Shown here piece by piece: positions 1 to 13,082 of a stretch of 64,000 bases of DNA (the first letter of the stretch is position 1; each line of letters starts with the position of its first letter). The stretch covers positions 41,986,612 through 42,050,611 of the forward strand of contig OZ007575.1 in NCBI GenBank assembly GCA_963931925.1. Direction: 5' to 3'. The notes under the pieces are model-generated. The model was not told where the DNA came from and searched no databases. It saw only the letters and a program-made list of their open reading frames with translations. A program made the translations under genes and the position numbers. This DNA comes from Onchidella celtica. Its lineage: Eukaryota; Mollusca; Gastropoda; Systellommatophora; Onchidiidae.

Positions 1-435
1 TTCCAGAAACGGATATTAAAATTTCCCCGGATGTACAGAAAAAGCAGTGGAAATAAAGATTTTTAGAAATTCTATTAATTAAATTCTTCCTGCAATTTGA
101 AACATATCATATACAAGTTGTTTCATTCTGTCTTAATCTAAACTGAGCTTTGTCATTTTGTTTTGTTTCGCCTTTAAACGCCGCATCCCATAAAGACTGA
201 ACCCGGCTGAAGAACTGTGGCTGTATGCATGAACTTTGTGTAAATTCGCCCGTTTTACACCTTGGTGCAGGCTTAGTAGTGCGCAGGGCCGCCTTGGTGT
301 AAACCCAACTTAGTCGGCATGCATGAATTAAAGTTACACCTACTTCTACCTGTGTATCAATTGCCCCTTGCCGCTGTAACAAAAATTGACATTGCGCATG
401 CACAGAATTCATATCGGCCAATCGGCTTGTTCGAA

Positions 436-626
436 ATTGTGGGATTTTTCTCATATTTTCATGTCCTTCATCCTATGGGAAGTAGGAGCGAGCACCTAGT
501 CTTGTAGGATAAGAACGAAAAACTACGAGGGCAAGTTTGCACGTTTTTCAAGTTAAAAATAGCTTGGGAGTTGGAAATCGAGAAGAGCAGGCTTAACAAA
601 ATTTTTAAAATTAAAATTAGTATAAA
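436..626 (+). repeat. SINE remnant, body and tail only
   Basis: Matches the body of the 35617 copy: TTTTTCTCATATTTTCATG, GAGCACCTAGTCTT, GGAAATCGAGAAGAGCAGG, ending in an AAATT-rich tail. The tRNA head is absent. Confidence 0.7.
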
Positions 627-2049
627 TTTATCGCCACCACTCCCTCCCTCTTCCCTCATCGCCACACCCTCCCCCCCCCCCCCTCCCCTCCCCGGCAAAA
701 AAAAAAACAACAACTCGGACAGACACTGCACTCTGGTGACAATGTGTCTACTTCAGTTGTAACCGTGCTCCAATGACGCTAAGGCAAATTCCCAAATTTG
801 ATTAAAGAAATATACAGAATATACAAAAATACAATGAAAACCTGGCAAAACCATACTAATTTTTACAAAAAATAATAATGTCTTTATTAAACGTGCAACC
901 AAGTATAAATCCTGTTCCTCTTCAAAAAACACAAAAAACTTTCCCACATATAGTGTGGCAAGTAGTGCAGTCCAAATCTGCCGCATAACCATCCAGAGCA
1001 ATTTCTAGACCCCAGAACTGTCCAGGTATTTTTTCAAAATCGCTTTGTTCTGGGTGTCCCAGCACTTCAGTCAGAAAGTCCTACAAGCCATTTCTGCCAA
1101 ATACCCTCCAGTCTCGCGCAGACAAGTACTTGGATAGGTTGTGGCTGTGGTTTGATGGCAGATCGAAGTTTCTGGAGACCAGTGGATAGTGACAACAGGG
1201 AGAGATGGTGGGGCAGGAGGGGGGGGGAGGCATGGAAGAGGACAGTAAAGTATGTATGGTTGTTACCATGGTTATCCAGAGTTCAAAGTTAAAATATACC
1301 ACCAAAAAAAAGAAGAAGAGAGAGAAACAGACAAACGGACAGACAGAGAAGCAGGTTAAGCCAGGGGTCATAATTATGCTTGTTAGGGTTAAAAATTAGC
1401 AAAATAACATAAGTATTAATGTCTCACGTACTCCAGTGAAAATATAGAGTAAAACAATAACCCAATACAATTTTGATAATTATCATTGCCTTTATTTCTA
1501 CACATTGAGACGCACATACAATATTTATCATGGTATCACACACAAGATTTATTATGGTAACGTACGCCAAACAAGATAAAGCTGTAGACTAGACAGATAT
1601 GGTTAAGAAGGCTTCAGAAATGGCAACAAACACAACAACAAAACGTAGAAATTATGCACCTGTATGCACGCATCAATATGGTAACTTAGCTCATGCAGTA
1701 AGAAACGTACATGGGCGTATGAGCCAGGGGTGTACTGTCTCTCCTCCCCTCTTGAGAAAAATTCGGGCAAAAGCAAGAAGACCACAAAAAAAAAAAATAT
1801 ATATCTGACAGAGAAAGCAATTAATACACATAACAAATTAACAATGATGTAAAATTTCGGGGAAATTAACCCTTCTTCCCCCCTTTAACCAAGGTCTTCC
1901 TATACGCCCATGGAATCATCAGACATGTCAGTGCACGTAATGTACTCCAGAGGCGTAAAATGCTCACCAGACAGTTATGAGAGAGGGCACTGTATACCAA
2001 CCCTGATAATGCACCTATTAGGCACGCTAAAGAACACGCTAGTGACATA
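627..2049. other. No gene recognised
   Basis: AT-rich, with a C run (about 670-685), a G run (1219-1228) and short A runs. Open frames are short and show no family motif. Confidence 0.6.
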
Positions 2050-2300
2050 CATACATGACTTGGTAAGCCAATTTTGCATGAGTTATGGCTCCTTTAAGAC
2101 AGTCATTCAAAATTGGTATAAGGCGCAGAGTAAGTGTTCAGTTAAAGACTTGGTATGTCGTGTCTCCATTGTCGGATAAAGACAGGACATAGCAAGTTTT
2201 AATTGAACACTTACATTTCATCGTACACTAATTTTGAATGACTATCTGAAAGGGGCCATAACTCATGCAAAATTTGACTTTCACCGAGTTTTGGAAAGAC
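2050..2300. repeat. Inverted-repeat (fold-back) element
   Basis: Arms of about 90 bp around a 55-bp centre. The left arm has TTTTGCATGAGTTATGGC and GTCATTCAAAATT; the right arm carries their inverses. Imperfect, so not recent. Confidence 0.7.
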
Positions 2301-3499
2301 GTTCTTCATTGACTCACTCACAAGAGAAGTCTGGGAAACGGAGTTAGTATTTAAAGAAGTTAAAAAGCTCTGATAAAAACGACAACAACAACAACAACAC
2401 TGAAATATTTTTGAATTACAGTTATAAGTGTCTCCATCTTTTCAACGCTGGACTTGATTTAAACTTTTCCTCGCCGTGTATACATACGCTAAGTCGTACA
2501 CGTTTATCTTTTACTACGACAGTTTCAATACAACATTAAACTTTAGAGATCAATGCATTGACTAAGATAAAGAGACAGTCACAGGTATGAAACAATTTGT
2601 TACAGTGGATAAGAAGAGCGACAGAGGGTTCTGAACTAAAGATTTATAAATACATGTGCTGATAGAAGATTGCAATATATTGGTACTAGCGTTCTGCTCA
2701 TGAGATGAAGTTTTTCTGAACTCTATCAAATGACAAGTGTCCAGTGACGGTTTTTATGTTCTTATGTATACCATCTTTTATTGTGCAAAGTTGTCAAAAT
2801 CGCCGGGAATTAATTTGTTTCTTTAACAATTTCTCAACTTTTCATACTTTATAGCTATTCGCAAATGACCATTTGGAGAATTCAAGGCACCCCATCGGGA
2901 CATTTGGTTTCTTCCAGGTCTCCAGCTCAATACTTTGTTTTAATATTGCACGAAACACGTGGTAAGTGACACCAGAGAGTATGTATGTATAGAGAGATAT
3001 CTCTATATATCCCTACATTATTTGCACTGCGAGACACAGGAGGCTCCGCGAAACTACGGTTTCATGGAGCGGAAAGCAGGTCGCGGAGGTAAACAACACA
3101 CATTTGTACTTGGGATGTAAGAGCTTACAAACGGCTCTAAATGGCTTTAGTCAACCCCAAAATATGAACAAACCACAGAAAAGCGATACCAACGCTCTCT
3201 TTGGTGAAAATGTTCCCTTCCAATTCTTGTTACTGCCGTGACCTAGTGTCGCGATTTGGCAGAAGTGATTTCTCTCTATAAATACATACTCCCTGGTGAC
3301 ACTTCACATGTAAAAAGAGGATACTGTTGGATTATAACGTGTAAGAAAATTTCTCAGGCAAGCCTTTGGTGCACCGAGGATAGGGGAGGGGTGAGGCTGT
3401 ACAACAGAGGAAGAAAATGATAAAGCTGACAGTCTTTGTAGCTAGAGTATAGAAATTTCCATACTCTGATTTTAACGATAGGCATAGTTTTGTTGTTTA
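2301..3499. other. No gene recognised
   Basis: Unique-looking sequence; a (CAA)n run at 2380-2398 and nothing else that can be supported. Confidence 0.6.
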
Positions 3500-3915
3500 C
3501 TGTTGTTGCTTTTACAGCAGTTCTTCTTGCTCCGAGATAGTTTCATGTGTTAGTGGCAAGGAGCTACGGGAATCTTTATCTCGTGATTTCTTAGCTTTTC
3601 TCTATTGCTGTTGCAGCTGCTTCTTCTCTGTTCGTTGCTGTTCGTCTTTTTTCTCTTGGTCCTTGGCTTTCTCTTCTTTCTGTTTTTCCTCTTCTTCTTA
3701 TTTCTGCCCAGCTTCTTTTTGCAGGTCTTGGTCCGCTTGTCCCTGTCCTTGTTCCATTTGGTCCACCTGCTCCACAGACTGAGGCTGAGCCTGCGGGAGT
3801 CCCTGCCCTTGCTTGCCTGTTGAAGATCCTGTTGTTGGCGGCTTTGCCGGTGACCTTAATATTATTCTCCAGTATATAGGCATTGCCCACAATCCTAAGC
3901 ACAATGCTCCCACCG
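3500..3915 (-). other. Pyrimidine/purine-skewed stretch with Gln/Glu/Lys-rich translation
   Basis: The minus strand gives VEQVDQMEQGQGQADQDLQK and, past a stop, EEEEKQKEEKAKDQEKKD. It could be a decayed coiled-coil exon or simple sequence. It ends exactly where the gypsy LTR begins. No family recognised. Confidence 0.3.
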
Positions 3916-4758
3916 TGTAACGTTCAGATTCATTGAATACAGACGAGCAGAAGCATCGTGTCGTGAAGTATCTCCGGTTGGCCAGTACCTGAACTGTGTG
4001 ATCTGAAGACTAGAAGTCCTTGCTAATCGGACTGACTGAGCTCTAGAAAGAAAGGTCTGAGTGGGCTGACCTTTAAAAGCCCACGCTGCGCTCTTTTGAT
4101 CTTCGCGCCTACCAGTAGGCGTGACCAACGGTAACATATCTTATTTGTCTAAGCATAATAGAAGTTCAGAGATAGAGAGAGAACCACAGCCTCATAGGAA
4201 GTCTAAGGAAACCCCAGCTGGCACTCGACGAACGAGTGGCCCGTATTATAGATCTATCTTCATAGTATGATTGAAGTAATATAGCACATTGTTGATGAAT
4301 TGAATAATGATTGTGCATATATATATATATAGTCTTTTGCAACTGCAACCTACAAGCCGAAGTGTGCTTCTGTAGGCTTTGAACGTACTGGGCTCTCCTA
4401 ACATTCAAGCCCATATGATTTAGGGAGAGTTTGCCTGGCGACTCAACTGTCACTTTAGATTGATATCTAGTTTCGTATAATATACCCATTTGCTATTGAT
4501 TGCAGTACATCCAATAAGGAACCATAATTACATGAATATCATAGATTAAGTTAGTAATTAGAATTTATTGCTTTGAATATACCCCTATTGTCTTTTGTTT
4601 TGTTTATTAATATTTAAATAATAAGATGGCCTGACCGGCCTGGCATAGATATACGCTCTAGTTATTTAATACTTTTCTTGCGTGGTTGTGTCCGAGTGTG
4701 AGTTAGCTGCCTCTCGTGCAGTCATAACATCCCCAAGACCCTAACTCTGCTCGTGACA
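3916..4758 (+). repeat. 5' LTR, gypsy family A
   Basis: Starts TGTAACG, ends GTGACA. The borders are defined by comparison with the inverted solo copy at 46156-46998. Contains a short TA run and the CTGACCGGCCTGGC block conserved in both copies. Confidence 0.88.
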
Positions 4759-5979
4759 TCTGGAGGGGACATCTACAGGACCCCACTGACATCTGGAGGA
4801 CACCCCATCTAGAGGATACCCTACCGTTCGTCGTGACATCTAGAGGACCCCACTGACATCTGGAAGAGGACCCCGTCAACATCTGCAGGGATACCACTCT
4901 AGACTCCACTGTTATTTATGTCATTTTTGTAGTTTATAGTTTTGTATACTGCTAATTTTTTTGTTTCTCCCCCACATGTCTGGCATGTCCTCTCGTCATT
5001 GATCCTGGGACCACTACGAGGGACTGACAGCTACTAACAGGAAAAGACAAGACCAGCGCTGTGGACCAAGGGAAAGAGCCAGTCCATTTCACCCAGTTAA
5101 GTGAACCATCTGTATTAGTCTTCGTTTGAGGGGTTCGTCGTTCCAGCTCCCCTACTTTTGACAGGCATTATTTTTTCTTTTGTGTTTAGATTACATACGC
5201 GGGTGGTTGGAAGGGATCGAGACTCAGCATACCTCTTTTTGCCAGACTAGCAGATCTAGATGGCGTTTAAAACGGATGGGAGATCTGCTTTGCCTTGAAT
5301 AGTTCTGTAGGGGCCTGTTATTCGTATAGATTGTTAGCGTTCTATCTTCCTCGTACTTTTAGGAAGACGTCTCTCCTGTTCTTTTTCTTACCTTTTTGTA
5401 GATAGTTTCAGGCTAGTCAGGTCTGTTGTCGTTTGTTCTTTCTGTTAGTCTCGTCTCACTCTCCATGTAATTCTTTTCCCATTATAGTGTTGAATTATTA
5501 TATTTTGTATTCATACTTGCTATATTATTGCCTGGGATAAATCACGCGTCTAGGGCACGTTGAGAGATAATCTGGATATTAGAGTTGTTAGGCTTGTATA
5601 GCCAAGGAAGTTAATATCGTGAATATTGATTTATTCCGATTTATAGCAGAGGGAACGCTGCTAGGAGTGTACGGAAGATACACTGGAAATACTACATTGG
5701 TATCGTTAGTTAACGACCAATCACGGAAGCAGTAGACTGACTGCTTGAGGATTAGGAGAAATACGTGAAGGAGATAAGTGATCACTGAGATAGCTCAAGC
5801 AATACTTGGTTGACTAAGACGTACAGTTTGTTGTTAATTTCGTTAATTTCGTTCATACTGCAGGAACGAACGCCCGCAGAGTGCAATTAATACATTGCTT
5901 CAAGGGAGAATAAAGTTAGAGAGTTTTGATAAGTTGTCCTCGATTAGGACATTATTATATCGCATTATCGACCGGTATC
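4759..5979 (+). other. Gypsy A untranslated leader with degenerate tandem repeats
   Basis: The first 150 bases repeat a GACATCTGGAGGACCCCACT-like unit about six times with variable spacing, then unique AT-rich sequence up to the gag start. No good tRNA primer-binding site could be read directly after the LTR. Confidence 0.6.
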
Positions 5980-7840
5980 ATGGCCGAACTACAGAAATAT
6001 TTGGAACTAGCCCAATCATTTGGCATACCGGAAGCTCAGCGTGCTTCTTGGGTAGACCAGAAACTGAAAGAAGAACGAGAAGAAAAGGCCGCGGAACGAG
6101 AAGAAAAGGCCGCGGAGAGATTACGCCTAGAAAAGGTTGCGGAACGAGAAGAAAAGGCCGCAGAGATATTACGCCAAGAAAAAGCCGCGGAACGAGACGA
6201 GAGAGCCGCGGAACGCGCGGAGAAACAGGCTCAAAGAGAGTACGAGCTCGCGTTGAAACAGTTGGAACCGAAGCCAGCCCAAACTACCGGGGCTCCGGAA
6301 TTTACTTCCAATAATAAAACGAAGCCTAAATTGCCAACCTTTAATGATAAGGTTGATCGCATTGATTCCTACCTCCACCGCTTCGAACTCCATGCTGTTT
6401 GCGCGGGATGGCAGCGTAGTGAGTACACATCATGCCTCGCCAATCTTTTGACAGGGAGAGCGTTAGAAGTTTTCCATAGCCTCACTATTGATGACGCTAG
6501 GGACTATGACATTCTAAAGACCGCGCTATTAAAGCGTTTCCAACATACGGAAGATGGATTTCATAAGCGTTTCCGCGATTGCAAGCCGGAAGCATCTGAG
6601 AATTTTTCCACTTACGTGGACCGCCTCCGCCACCTACTCAGCCGTTGGACTGAGTTGGCCGGTGTGGAAGAGGGAAACTACAAGAAACTATATGATTTAA
6701 TACTTAAAGACCAAATATATATGTCCTGCCACACGGACCTGGTGGCGCATTTTAAGGAACAAGCCCCCAAAACTACCGTCGAGATAACATCGATGGCGGA
6801 ACGGTATGCTGCGGCTCACCCTAATCGATCGTTAGCTAAAGCTAAAGTAAGCGAACCGTGTTACGCCGGCGCTGCTACTAAGTCACCGGTACCGTCGAGA
6901 CAATCAAGACAGCCCTTTCGACAGTCGCCGCAAGTTCGTCCACGGTCCGAGCCGCCGTTTAGCAGAAGGCAACCGAATCCCCATAAATTTTCTCGGGACT
7001 GGGAACCCCGATATACACGTCCTTTCCCTACCGGAGGACCGCGTAACAACTACTATCAAGCGCCCCCATTTCCTTCTTATCGAGGTACACCTCGGAGGGA
7101 CGATAATCCAGTCTACTGTTATAGATGTGGCGCCGGAGGCCACATTGCGCGACAATGCAGAATTAGATTAGATGCGGCAAATGCATGCTCTGTAGCATTC
7201 ACCGAAAACCGCGGTGATAGAACTAGGAATGCCGAAACCGTCAGTAAAGTTATTCCAGTTATGTCTGCCCTCCACGAGCGAGGCGCACTGACATTGTATG
7301 AGGGACGAGTAAACGCCATACGAGCATCCGTATTGCGAGATTCAGGCTGTACGACCGTCGGTGTACGTGAATCGCTGGTCCGTCCTGCACAACTCCTGGA
7401 TCGCGATGCGACATGCATTACTTTTGGTGGTTCAGTTGAACATTTTCGTTTGGCGGAAATATATGTTGACACACCGTTTATAACTGGTGTTGTCACGGCC
7501 TGTGTGCTACCAAATCCGGTCGCCGACCTTATCGTTGGGAATATTCCCCACTTAAAGGACGTCTCCGATGGCGAACTCGAGATTTGGGACGATGATAACG
7601 ACATTGCGTGTGTCACGACAAGACAACAATCGCGTCGCCAGAGTGACGACACATTACGATCGCCTGTCGTCGACTTGGATGTGACCCCCGAGATTTTTCG
7701 TAACGAACAGCGCACAGATCCATCACTAAAGCCCCTCTTTGCTAAGATTCATCCGGACAACCCGGATACAACCAGGTTCTGGCTTAAAGACGACCTCCTA
7801 TATCCCGTTTTTCGGGAAAGCGCGAAACTATTTTGCAATT
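5980..7840 (+). pseudogene. Gypsy A gag-protease polyprotein joined to a pol remnant
   Basis: Chosen start is ATG GCC GAA at 5980, the first Met before recognisable Gag sequence. The N-terminus is a coiled coil built from repeated EEKAAER units (roughly residues 25-85). A retrotransposon Gag capsid-like region follows (LPTFNDKVDRIDSYLHRFE, then LLTGRALEVFHSL and FQHTEDGFHKRF). There is a basic Arg/Pro-rich stretch and one zinc knuckle, CYRCGAGGHIARQC. The aspartic protease motif is LRDSGCTTVG, with LIVGNIPHL downstream. The protein then passes directly into the spacer before integrase (EQRTDPSLKPLF), so reverse transcriptase and RNase H are absent. The frame is lost near 7838, at the integrase junction. 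Confidence 0.88.
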
Positions 7841-8110
7841 GGTCATACCAAGATCATTTCGCCGAGACACCACCCGCCTCGCGCACGACACGCCATTGTC
7901 GGGCCACCAGGGCAAAGCGAGAACAAAATCGAGAGTACTGTCTCAGTTTTTTTGGCCCGGGGTTTACGGTGACATAAATAGCTATGTGTCGCGTTGCGAT
8001 ACATGCCAGAAAAGAACCCCCAAAGGAAAAACTTCGCGGGCACCTATACAAGAGATGCCGCCGGTTTCCACTCCATTTCAGCGAGTTGCCGTCGACATCG
8101 TCGGGCCATT
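7840..8110 (+). pseudogene. Integrase N-terminal fragment of gypsy A
   Basis: In a different frame from gag it reads RLAHDTPLSGHQGKARTKS, FFWPGVYGDI and CDTCQKRTPKGK. This is the H2C2 zinc-binding domain, followed by VAVDIVGPL with the first catalytic Asp of the DDE core. The remainder of the core and the C-terminal domain are missing. Confidence 0.85.
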
Positions 8111-8157
8111 ACTAAATTGCTATCTTTTAGAGAAAGCCGATGGTTTGGAGATCTTCT

Positions 8158-8206
8158 TGAGTGACTGATTAGTTGAGTGAGCGAGTGACTGACTGACTGA
8201 ACAGCG
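8158..8206. repeat. GACT/GAGT microsatellite at the broken end of gypsy A
   Basis: GAGTGACTGATTAGTTGAG then TGACTGACTGACTGA, starting about 50 bp past the loss of integrase homology. Confidence 0.6.
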
Positions 8207-8799
8207 CAAAAGGTAATGTCTTGTAGCTCAATCTTGAGACATTATGCCAGAGCAGCGCTCCCGACTGTGCATGTGTGTGCATTTCTTTTCCAAGTTAAAA
8301 CATACGTTTCAGTGTAAGATAATCAAGGTGACAAGTTATTTATCTTGAAGCTAAGCAGTGCCTGTGAAGAAAACATTGGCCTTAATCTACTGCTGTTGGT
8401 AAGATTATGAATGTGTGCCATGTGCAGGACCATCCAATTTTTCAAAGGAATAAAGGGAGAACATTCTAACTCAAATCTCTTTAAAAATAGTTGAAGTTGA
8501 CTTAGGCCACTCATTTGTTATTGGACATTTCTTCTGTCCGTTAAAATGTCTTTTTTGTCGGTTTAAGTCATTTCACATTAATAATTGTTATTCTGATTCT
8601 GTTGCTTGACCAATTGATGAAAAAAAAAAAAAACAACTGTCAGAGCCGTTATTTCGTTTCGATCCATATTTGCCTGTGGTTCTGGTTACCAAGGAGGAAA
8701 GCTTTGGTGGTTACCTCAGCAAGTTTCTATTCATTTTTTAGTCTCTGATAGTTTTGATGTGTAGTCTGATATGTCTTGATGTTTTGTGTGTGTATGTGA

Positions 8800-8890
8800 A
8801 GGAGAGAGAGAGAGATAGAGGAAAGAGAGAGAGAGAGAGAGGAGGGAGAGATAGTGTTAATGTGTGCGTGCGTGTGCCTTTGTGTGTGTT
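8800..8890. repeat. (GA)n then (GT)n simple repeats
   Basis: GAGAGAGAGAGATAGAGG and GTGTGCGTGCGTGTGCC runs just upstream of the LINE tail. Confidence 0.8.
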
Positions 8891-8934
8891 GTCAGTTGTT
8901 AGGAATGAGATTTGTTCTGTTTCTGCATGTTTTG

Positions 8935-9003
8935 TAAAGCGCATAGAGCATCTTTGCATATGCGCTATATAAATGAACTTTATTATTATTATTATTAGTA
9001 GTA
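8935..9003 (+). repeat. LINE-type 3' tail, 5'-truncated copy
   Basis: Reads GTAAAGCGCATAGAGC, then ATGCGCTATATAAATG, then (TTA)n: the same layout as the tail at 62985-63060. No coding homology was found in the 700 bases upstream. Confidence 0.7.
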
Positions 9004-9195
9004 GTAATATCTGATTTGGTTAAAGAAACAAAATCTTGTTTAAGGTGTATAAAACTATTAAAAGAAAAACACTTGCTTCATCGCCGTTCCGTCAGAAACT
9101 GCAGGTTAGGCAGAAAATGCTATCAAATCTTTCTTCATTGCAAAAAAAAACAAAAAAACTTGACATTGCAAACACACAGCTTTGATGGAAAGATC

Positions 9196-9603
9196 TGTGT
9201 AGCCGCCCGACAAAATGAGACACATTTCGGCACTACCCGATTCGAGAAAATCGCTAAAAGGTATCACAGGGTCAATTTTATCGGTTTGGCGTTTTCAGTA
9301 TTTTTTAAAAGTCTAACCTCTTTGCTATTCCGTTTCCAAATGATAATCCTGTTTGAGAAGGATAAATGCCTCAAAAATGACTGATTCGAGTCATCATGAA
9401 TAATTTTGACTAAAAGCTGAAATTTTAAACGCGTTTTTCTCAAAACTGTGGCTGTGTTTCTTCCTGTGGTTTGATAGGCTATATCTTCTTTGCTAATTAA
9501 ATTTCAGCAATTTTTTTTACCAGATGAAAGGGCTTTGAATAACCTATTTGGTGACGCCATTATCTTTATACCACCAGCATTAATTTTGTAGGGCGGCTAC
9601 ACA
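9196..9603. mobile_element. 408-bp TIR element
   Basis: Left end TGTGTAGCCGCCCGACAAAA; the reversed right end is TGTGTAGCCGCCCTACAAAA. The interior is AT-rich, without a recognisable protein. Target duplication not clear. Confidence 0.7.
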
Positions 9604-10514
9604 TATTCAATAAGTATGTTGAAAATGAAAAACTCTCACCTTGGCAAATTCTCTTGCAAACACTCCAGAAGTTCTCAGTAATGCCAAAAACTATTATCAT
9701 ATACGAGTCAAGCGGGTCACATGTTACAGTCCAACAGCTGTCCCAAGCCAATGGACAAGTGACCTATTCACATCCTCCACAAATTGTAGACGCAAGCGTT
9801 TGGACATAGTGATATCTGCTCGTGGCTCATGGGCGTAAACTCTTACCTAGGTGGAAGCGGGCAAAGTCTGCACACTGCTATAATATACACAATTTCGATA
9901 TCTTGACGGCTTCGAGCATTTGGACGTTTTTCGTGTTAATCTAGAATCTTACGTTCCCATGCTACACAAACAATTGGCGACCTGGGTTCTTGTTTGTTCC
10001 AACTCCACTTTTTGCACAACTGAGAAGTTCGACGGTAAACGTTTGCGGTTTTAATAAAATGATAAGGAGTTACAATAAACTGGAACTGTGAAACAGCATG
10101 ATAAGTGCCGCAATGCATTTTAAACAAGCATCGAAGTGGCATAATGTTATACCTCGTCTACGTACTAAAAGATCTCCAGTTTTTTTTCAGAAAATAGAGA
10201 CCGAACAAACAAGAACTAAGACTGCGAATTATTTCAGTTCAAATGAAAGGATTAGAGCTGTGTATAAAAAAGGGTTAAAAAGAACTCATGAGATGTTGAT
10301 ATGATCTTTGTGATATTTGAGTGAATACGTCTTAGATCGTAAGGTGCAGAATAATTACCAGTGTCCTTAATTATGCTGAATTCATCCTACACCAGTGCTT
10401 ACATCAGTATTTTCTTTCATCTGTCCAGATTTATAAATTTCCCAAGATTTCTAACACCTCATGATATACAGTCATCTATGAGCGGCCTATTCTGTTTGTA
10501 TTCTGGCCATCACT
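9604..10514. other. No gene recognised
   Basis: Short frames only, no motif or repeat identified. Confidence 0.55.
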
Positions 10515-10622
10515 TTCCTCTCTCTCTCTCCTCTCTTTCTCCTTCTCTCTCTCTCACACACACACACTCACCTACACACGCACACACACAAACTCACCTA
10601 CACACGCACACACACATACAAT
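10515..10622. repeat. (TC)n then (AC)n simple repeats
   Basis: CTCTCTCTCTCC runs followed by CACACACACACTCACC units. Confidence 0.85.
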
Positions 10623-10978
10623 AATCACTTTCTTTGTAATGAAAATGATTTTCTACAATTCTAGTGAGTCCGTGAAAATGCAGGCAATATGTTAGGACCA
10701 CATAATAGATCATGATACAATATTATAGTAGGACTGCGTCAGTTAATAAACAAGTGAGGGATGGAGACCCAGATCACTTCCATAAAAGCATAAAGTCAAA
10801 ACTACCAGTTCTCTTGAGATACACCCATGGGTTTCTCGGTGATGCGAGCAAAGGCAGATGGCTACATTATTTATTGCGCAAGGACCGACGACGTCACAGT
10901 AGAGCTTACCATTGACTGAAGTAAGATTGATGACGGCATTGAGAGACTGAGGTTGGTCATTGAACATTTAACAAATAC

Positions 10979-11250
10979 TGCCTGAGGGGCCCTGCTCCAG
11001 ATAAATCTATTTATTCATTTCAGTTTTGGATGATTCTAATGGACTTTACTTCACTCTGCCCGTTCTTTTAGGTTTATTTTGGGGTTGTTTTTTTTTTTTT
11101 TTTAGATAGGTCTTTCTGCCCCTCTTTTTGCTTTAAAATGCCCTGCGCATCCCATCAGAATTGTTTTCTAATCTTAATGGTAATAATCTGCACACTGCGC
11201 GGTTCGTTTAATACTGAGCAAACTGCAAGTGCAAGAAGTGATAACGACAT
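10979..11250 (+). repeat. Repeat family F, partial copy
   Basis: Similar to 28821-29070: CCCTGCTCCAGATAAAT, later CTTTCTGCCCCTCTTTTTG, CCCTGCGCATCCC and AGAAGTGATAACGACA. Diverged, and interrupted by a T run. Confidence 0.55.
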
Positions 11251-13082
11251 GGGCTCATGCGTTCTTGGAAAAGAAAGGAAGGGAGTGAGGGGGGGGGGGG
11301 AGGCGCTAAATTAGCCACACAAAGTAAACTAAAAAAAAATGCTTCTCCGCCACTTCAAGTCGCTAACTCTAAAAAGGAACCTTCTGCGAGTCAAAAGAAG
11401 GCACCTGTAAAATTCCAGGTAAATCCAAACTGAACGAGCGGCGCTAGGTCTTGTTTATATAAGATTTGTTATTAATGAGGTTTTTTCTTTTTTTTTACAA
11501 CTGTTCCCATGACGCGTGTATTAAATCTCAAAAATACACTCATGTATGAACACCTACAACAACAAAAAAAAGACGGGGCGATTTTTCACAAGGCGTAAAT
11601 GGGTACCCACGAGAAGACGAAATAAATCGAAAAAATACTTCTTGTATGACGCTCTTAATACTCTCGGTGACTGAAAGAGAATTTCTCTCATGGGATAATA
11701 TAAAGTGATTCTTATGGATGGTGTTGTCACTACAATTAATTTCAGAGGGGCCTCGCGCACTAGGCAACTAGTAGGACCTCACTGAAACTCAGTATCGTGA
11801 CGTTTCGTACTTCGAGGGTCTAATGGACCCAGAAACAATGAATTACTTTCGTAATTATCTCATTTCTGGGAATTTTGTCTTGAAATTCCGGGTATTCCTC
11901 AATGAGGTCATTGTCCATCATCCCACAGTTTTGGATGCGTGCTTACCAATGCTAAAAAAGAGTTTATATTGTTATTGTTATATCCCTACTCGTACGTTCT
12001 GGGGTCTTTCTGGCAGACACCATACTTTTTAAAGAGGGTATCCGAGAAAGACAGACAGGCAGGCAGGCAGACAGACAGACAGATAGACAGACAGAACCAC
12101 ATGTACGTGTATGGAAAAAGGAAAGATCATCAATTGGCTGAAAACAGATTAAATATTATATTCCATATGATTTATTAGTACAGAAGTAATATTTATTACA
12201 TTGTACACGTATTTCATTTGTTGCAAGAAGTTGTGAAAAATGTTCCATAAACAATTTCTAACCTGTTATGAAATAATAAAATAAGGCAAATTCCCCTATA
12301 CCTAAGACCCGGACTGAAATTTGCTGAAACACATCACCGTCCACACACGGTGGATGCTGTACCTATCAACATAAAATAATACAAAAAAAATATATATATA
12401 TACGAAAATCTCATCACCAGTTGAAGGGCTAATTCTATACCATGCCTAAAATCACTCCAGAACTCCAAAACTAAGCATATGCTACATACACGTATATATA
12501 TATATACATGTATACATGTTGTCTTGTATAAAGATCAGAGACAATGCTGTCTTTTTTGCAAAAGAGAGAGGCGCATTGAAAGGGCTGAAGTTTACAGGGT
12601 AAAAACTTAAAACAGCTCTGTGTTCTATGGTTAGCTATCTGTGACTTGAGCATTACATAGAACAAAGCCCTTCAATTGCTGGCAGCAGTTTCTCATTTTA
12701 ACTCCATTTTAATTTCTTCATTTCCAAATTTCTTTTAAGTTTTATCAGTTTAAGATTCACAACTTCATGATACAACATACATGTATTTTCAGCCCCCTGG
12801 ACCATGAAAACTGCGAGAATTCACTCTAATGCCCAAATACGAATACACCATGTGTAATATCAGCAGTGAATGAGAGAAATTAATACTAAAACAATCCCAA
12901 AACAAGTTGACAGGCCTGAACGTATCTGGAAGTTGCATACCATATTTCATATTTTTATGAACCATGATGATACATGAGTATTCACAAGCAGACAAAAATC
13001 TCAATAGGGCTGGAATCATCCCCGAGGAAGACTATTCCAATGTATGAACAATCAAAATGGCACTATGCTCTTTCGGGATGGA
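11251..13082. other. No gene recognised
   Basis: Contains a G run (11289-11300), the CAGA microsatellite and TA runs (12387-12400, 12492-12505). No coding or transposon end found. Confidence 0.55.
12050..12096. repeat. (CAGA/CAGG)n microsatellite
   Basis: ACAGGCAGGCAGGCAGG then ACAGACAGACAGATAG. Confidence 0.85.

Larger units (their letters stand above)
3916..8110 (+). mobile_element. Ty3/gypsy-type LTR retrotransposon, 3'-truncated, RT/RNase H deleted
   Basis: 5' LTR (3916-4758), a leader of about 1.2 kb, then gag-protease and the start of integrase. No 3' LTR follows. Homology stops at about 8110, just after the first integrase core Asp (VAVDIVGPL). The family is inferred from the Gag, CCHC, aspartic protease and H2C2 integrase order. 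Confidence 0.85.

Noticed and set aside
8738-8972. Open frames rich in Arg-Glu or Ser-Leu repeats
   Set aside because: They translate GA and GT microsatellites.
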